A stretch of 7,858 nt of DNA from Frankiaceae bacterium (GTDB lineage Bacteria; Actinomycetota; Actinomycetes; JAVEEB01): NCBI GenBank assembly GCA_030840665.1, contig JAVEEB010000373.1, positions 1 to 7,858 on the forward strand, given 5' to 3'. A program made the translations under genes and the position numbers. The notes under the pieces were generated by a model that was given only the letters and a program-made list of their open reading frames with translations, had not been told where the DNA came from and made no database searches. Below are positions 5,725 to 7,858 of this stretch, in pieces. Each line of letters opens with the position of its first letter. The stretch's first letter is position 1.

Positions 5725-5753
5725 ACAGTGCCGGATCCAGGCCGTCGACGCAA
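5725..5753 (-). promoter_or_regulatory. Candidate promoter of the PhzF-like gene (leaderless)
   Basis: On the minus strand TTGCGT (5753-5748), 17 bases and CACTGT (5730-5725) are followed 6 bases later by the ATG at 5718. The boxes are only moderate matches, but the spacing fits a leaderless transcript, and no Shine-Dalgarno is seen. Confidence 0.45.
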
Positions 5754-5792
5754 CACGCTTTGCCACGAGCCATGTCCACATGTCGAGACGAG

Positions 5793-5821
5793 TTGCCCAA
5801 ATAGCAAGACCGGGCTACCGT
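5793..5821 (+). promoter_or_regulatory. Promoter of the methyltransferase gene
   Basis: TTGCCC (5793-5798), a 17-base spacer and TACCGT (5816-5821, TANNNT type) predict a start near 5828 and a leader of about 26 bases. That leader contains the GGAGGA ribosome binding site (5845-5850). Confidence 0.6.
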
Positions 5822-5853
5822 CACCACCGACAGCCCTTGACCGTGGAGGAACG

Positions 5854-6663
5854 ATGACAACACCGGAATCCGTGTACACAAACGGCCATCACCCGTCCGT
5901 ACTCGCTTCGCACCGATGGCGCACCGCGGTGAACTCAGCCGCGTACCTGCTCCCCCACCTTCATTCCGGCGCAACGTTGCTCGACGTCGGTTGCGGCCCC
6001 GGGACGATCACCGCCGACATTGCGCGGCTGGTTGCCCCAGCGCGGGTGACGGCCATCGAGATCAGCGAGGAGGCGCTTGACCTCGGCCGCGACGAGGCGG
6101 CCCGTCAAGGCGTCACGACCATCGACTTCGCCGTCGGCGACGTGCACGACCTGCAGTTCGCGGACGACACATTCGTCGTCGTCCACGCACACCAAGTGCT
6201 GCAGCACGTGCCGGATCCGGGGCAGGCGTTGCGCGAGATGCGACGCGTCTGCCGGCCGGGCGGCATCGTCGCCGCGCGCGACAGCGACTACGCGACGTTC
6301 ACGTGGTGGCCGCCACTGCCGGAGCTCGACGAGTGGCGCGACCTCTACACCAGCCTCGCCCGCTCCAACGGCGGCGAGCCCGATGCCGGCCGCCGGCTGC
6401 TGTCGTGGGCGCAGCAGGCAGGCTTCGAAGAGGTCGTCGCAACGTCGAGCACCTGGTGCTTCGCGACGCCCGAGGACAGGCTGTGGTGGGGTTCGATGTG
6501 GGCCGCACGGATCACGCAGTCGGGGATCGCGAAGCAGGCTGTGCAATCAGGTGCCACCGATGCGGCCGGTCTCGCCCGCATCGCCGACGGCTGGCGCCGG
6601 TGGGCCGCGGCCGACGACGGATGGCTCTCGATCCTGCACGGCGAGATCCTGGCCACGGCCTGA
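5854..6663 (+). CDS. Class I SAM-dependent methyltransferase
   Basis: This 269-residue cytoplasmic protein has the Rossmann-like methyltransferase fold of the UbiE/Methyltransf_11-25 type. It begins with TNGHHPSVLASHRWRTAVNSAAYLLP, a recognisable N-terminus of an actinobacterial and fungal group. SAM motif I is LLDVGCGPG (residues 42-50), the ribose-binding acid is Glu69 in VTAIEIS, VGDVHDLQFADDTF forms motif II/III, and HQVLQHVPDP with CRPGG follows as motifs post-II and III. The C-terminal half, rich in Trp, probably forms the substrate pocket. The substrate cannot be read from the sequence. ATG 5854 is well supported by GGAGGA (5845-5850) 3 bases upstream. The reading frame stays open far upstream to 4972, but that stretch is antisense to the PhzF gene and is not coding. 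The lipoprotein gene follows 62 bases later. Confidence 0.93.
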   Translation: MTTPESVYTNGHHPSVLASHRWRTAVNSAAYLLPHLHSGATLLDVGCGPGTITADIARLVAPARVTAIEISEEALDLGRDEAARQGVTTIDFAVGDVHDLQFADDTFVVVHAHQVLQHVPDPGQALREMRRVCRPGGIVAARDSDYATFTWWPPLPELDEWRDLYTSLARSNGGEPDAGRRLLSWAQQAGFEEVVATSSTWCFATPEDRLWWGSMWAARITQSGIAKQAVQSGATDAAGLARIADGWRRWAAADDGWLSILHGEILATA

Positions 6664-6681
6664 TCGGCCCGCGCCGGCCGA
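6664..6681 (+). terminator. Possible hairpin terminator after the methyltransferase
   Basis: TCGGCC and GGCCGA form a perfect 6-bp stem around a 6-base loop immediately after the stop codon. No T tract follows, so it may only slow or weaken read-through into the lipoprotein gene. Confidence 0.35.
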
Positions 6682-6725
6682 CGAGCGTGCGCAACCGTCG
6701 GGCTCTTCGGGGCGTCTCACCGATC

Positions 6726-7721
6726 ATGAGGCTCGCGAGAATCACGATCCTGCTTTCGGCCGCCGTCCTTGCGTCTGGCTGCGCGCCGACCGGGACGACG
6801 GGCAGGTCCGCTCCGGCGGCGACCGCATCCACACCCAGGTCGACGACCGCAGCCCCGACTCCCGAGGAGAATCGACGCCTGGCGACCGCCGAGGCCGACC
6901 GATTGCTTGCACTGCCTCAGCTCCCTCCCGGCGCCGTCGAGCGGCAGGACGCGCCCTCGGGGCTGTCGGGGCCATGGATGGGCACCCCTGCGACCAGTTC
7001 TCTGATCGACCACTCGCGCTTCTGGCGAGTCCCGATGTCGATGGAGGACACCCTGGCGTGGTTTCGCGCGCACCCGCCGGCGGGACTGTCTGAAAACGGC
7101 TCTTCGCAGGGATTCAGCCCCTCCCATAAATCGGCGGGCGTCAGCTACTCCGCACCCGACTCACCGGCCTGGCGCGGCGCGGCACTCGAGGTCGGTGTCG
7201 CCGCAACCGGCGCCACGGTCAGCGACATCCGGGTGGACGCCCTGACCGAATGGTGGGACCCGGTCCCGATGCAGGTGACAGTCGAGGGGACGCGACTGCG
7301 GATCGCGGTCGCCGACCCCTGCCCGGCCAGCGACCGCGGGTACGTAAGCGTCCAGAACGCGGGCGACGACCTCTCCTCGGCGCTGCTTCCGTCGGGCGCG
7401 CCCACCGGAGCCCTCGTCTGCTCCTACGAGGGGATGAACGGCACGACGTACGCACTGCAACGCTCGACCAGCCTCGACCCGACGGAGGCGGGAAAACTGG
7501 CGGCGGCCATCGCCGGCACCTCGCTGAACCACCTCGATGACGTCGTCAGGAGTTGTCCCAGGGACGACACGTCGATGACCGTGCTCGCGTTCAGTTACCC
7601 CGGCCGCCAAGACGTCGACATCTGGTACCACCGAACAGGTTGCCGCAGCATCTCGAACGGGAGCATCGTTGCGTCTCCGAGCGAGGCCTTCATGGACCTG
7701 GCCGCCAATTTCGCGGGCTGA
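6726..7721 (+). CDS. Lipoprotein of unknown function
   Basis: I do not recognise this 331-residue protein. It starts MRLARITILLSAAVLASGC, a lipoprotein signal with the lipobox ASGC and the modified Cys19, so the mature protein should be anchored to the outer face of the membrane. A Thr/Ala/Pro/Ser-rich linker (about residues 20-48) leads to a folded region. Four Cys in the mature part (199, 232, 277, 306) could form two disulfides: C199 in DPCPAS with C232 in VCSYEG, and C277 in RSCPRDD with C306 in HRTGCRS. This duplicated pattern looks like two halves of a beta-rich domain seen in several actinobacterial exported proteins, but I cannot name a family. The ATG at 6726 fits the signal peptide exactly; no clear Shine-Dalgarno precedes it. 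It may be co-transcribed with the methyltransferase 62 bases upstream. Confidence 0.88.
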   Translation: MRLARITILLSAAVLASGCAPTGTTGRSAPAATASTPRSTTAAPTPEENRRLATAEADRLLALPQLPPGAVERQDAPSGLSGPWMGTPATSSLIDHSRFWRVPMSMEDTLAWFRAHPPAGLSENGSSQGFSPSHKSAGVSYSAPDSPAWRGAALEVGVAATGATVSDIRVDALTEWWDPVPMQVTVEGTRLRIAVADPCPASDRGYVSVQNAGDDLSSALLPSGAPTGALVCSYEGMNGTTYALQRSTSLDPTEAGKLAAAIAGTSLNHLDDVVRSCPRDDTSMTVLAFSYPGRQDVDIWYHRTGCRSISNGSIVASPSEAFMDLAANFAG

Positions 7722-7803
7722 AGCCTGATCGCCGGAGCCGAACGCGATTCAACTCAAGAGCTTCCCGCGCCGATGATTTCTTCATGTTGATCGCCCGTCG
7801 GCC
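7722..7803. other. Non-coding stretch after the lipoprotein gene
   Basis: I see no gene in this interval. It is less GC-rich than the genes around it, especially near 7775-7792, as expected for a spacer between two convergent genes. No strong terminator hairpin with a T tract is evident. Confidence 0.4.
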
Positions 7804-7858
7804 TCAGGCGAAGAGCCTGCCGAAGGGGCTGCGCCTCGCCCGCCCCTGCGACCTCGTG
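7804..7858 (-). CDS. Possible 3' end of a minus-strand gene
   Basis: Reading from the right edge on the minus strand gives 17 codons ending RRSPFGRLFA and a TGA at 7806-7804. The basic, Phe-Gly-Arg-Leu-Phe ending looks like a real actinobacterial C-terminus, but the other two minus frames are also open across this stretch, so the call is weak. A short inverted repeat, CAGGC-GAAGA-GCCTG (7805-7819), overlaps the stop. Confidence 0.3.
   Translation of the reverse strand, partial: TRSQGRARRSPFGRLFA

Noticed and set aside
4972..5853. In-frame 294-codon extension upstream of the methyltransferase
   Set aside because: It lies antisense to the PhzF-like gene, lacks any domain, and the true start at 5854 has a strong ribosome site and matches the family N-terminus. 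I considered a fusion protein and rejected it.
1..7858. A new defence, mobile or biosynthetic system
   Set aside because: No transposase, integrase, nuclease, toxin-antitoxin pair, reverse transcriptase or repeat array is visible. The genes are individually ordinary and have no shared pathway.

Overview
The window is chromosomal DNA from a high-GC Gram-positive bacterium (Actinomycetota). The evidence is the strong G/C bias at third codon positions, GTG starts, Tat/Sec-type Ala-rich signal peptides, several likely leaderless starts with TANNNT-like -10 boxes, a short branched-chain leader peptide ahead of ilvB, and a Streptomyces-like chitinase with a DasR-like operator. I do not assign a genus.

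Layout. 1-815 (minus) is the N-terminal half of acetolactate synthase large subunit (ilvB), cut by the window edge. Upstream, 816-1017 (minus) holds a complete attenuation region: a TTGACA promoter, a 13-residue leader peptide with a run of Leu-Leu-Val-Val-Ile, a 10-bp hairpin, a terminator with a T tract, and a possible antiterminator pairing. Divergent from it, 1118-1606 (plus) encodes a DinB-like metal-binding protein. 1686-2276 (plus) encodes a small secreted Cys-containing protein of unknown function. 2462-4441 (plus) encodes a secreted three-module chitinase: GH18, an F5/8-type C (CBM32-like) domain, and a C-terminal CBM4/9/16-like domain, joined by Thr-Pro linkers. Its promoter contains a near-consensus DasR operator. 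4469-4948 (minus, convergent) is a DUF3291 protein; a 14-bp hairpin lies between the two genes and includes the DUF3291 stop codon. 5050-5718 (minus) is a short PhzF-family protein. It is divergent from a class I SAM methyltransferase at 5854-6663 (plus). 6726-7721 (plus) is a lipoprotein of unknown function. The last 55 bases may hold the 3' end of another minus-strand gene.

How they work together. Two regulated units are readable: branched-chain amino acid synthesis controlled by attenuation, and chitin breakdown probably induced when a DasR-type GntR repressor releases its site. The remaining genes look like ordinary single-gene transcription units with no shared pathway visible. I found no mobile element, CRISPR array, tRNA or rRNA, and no evidence for a new multi-gene defence or biosynthetic system. 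The most informative content is regulatory.
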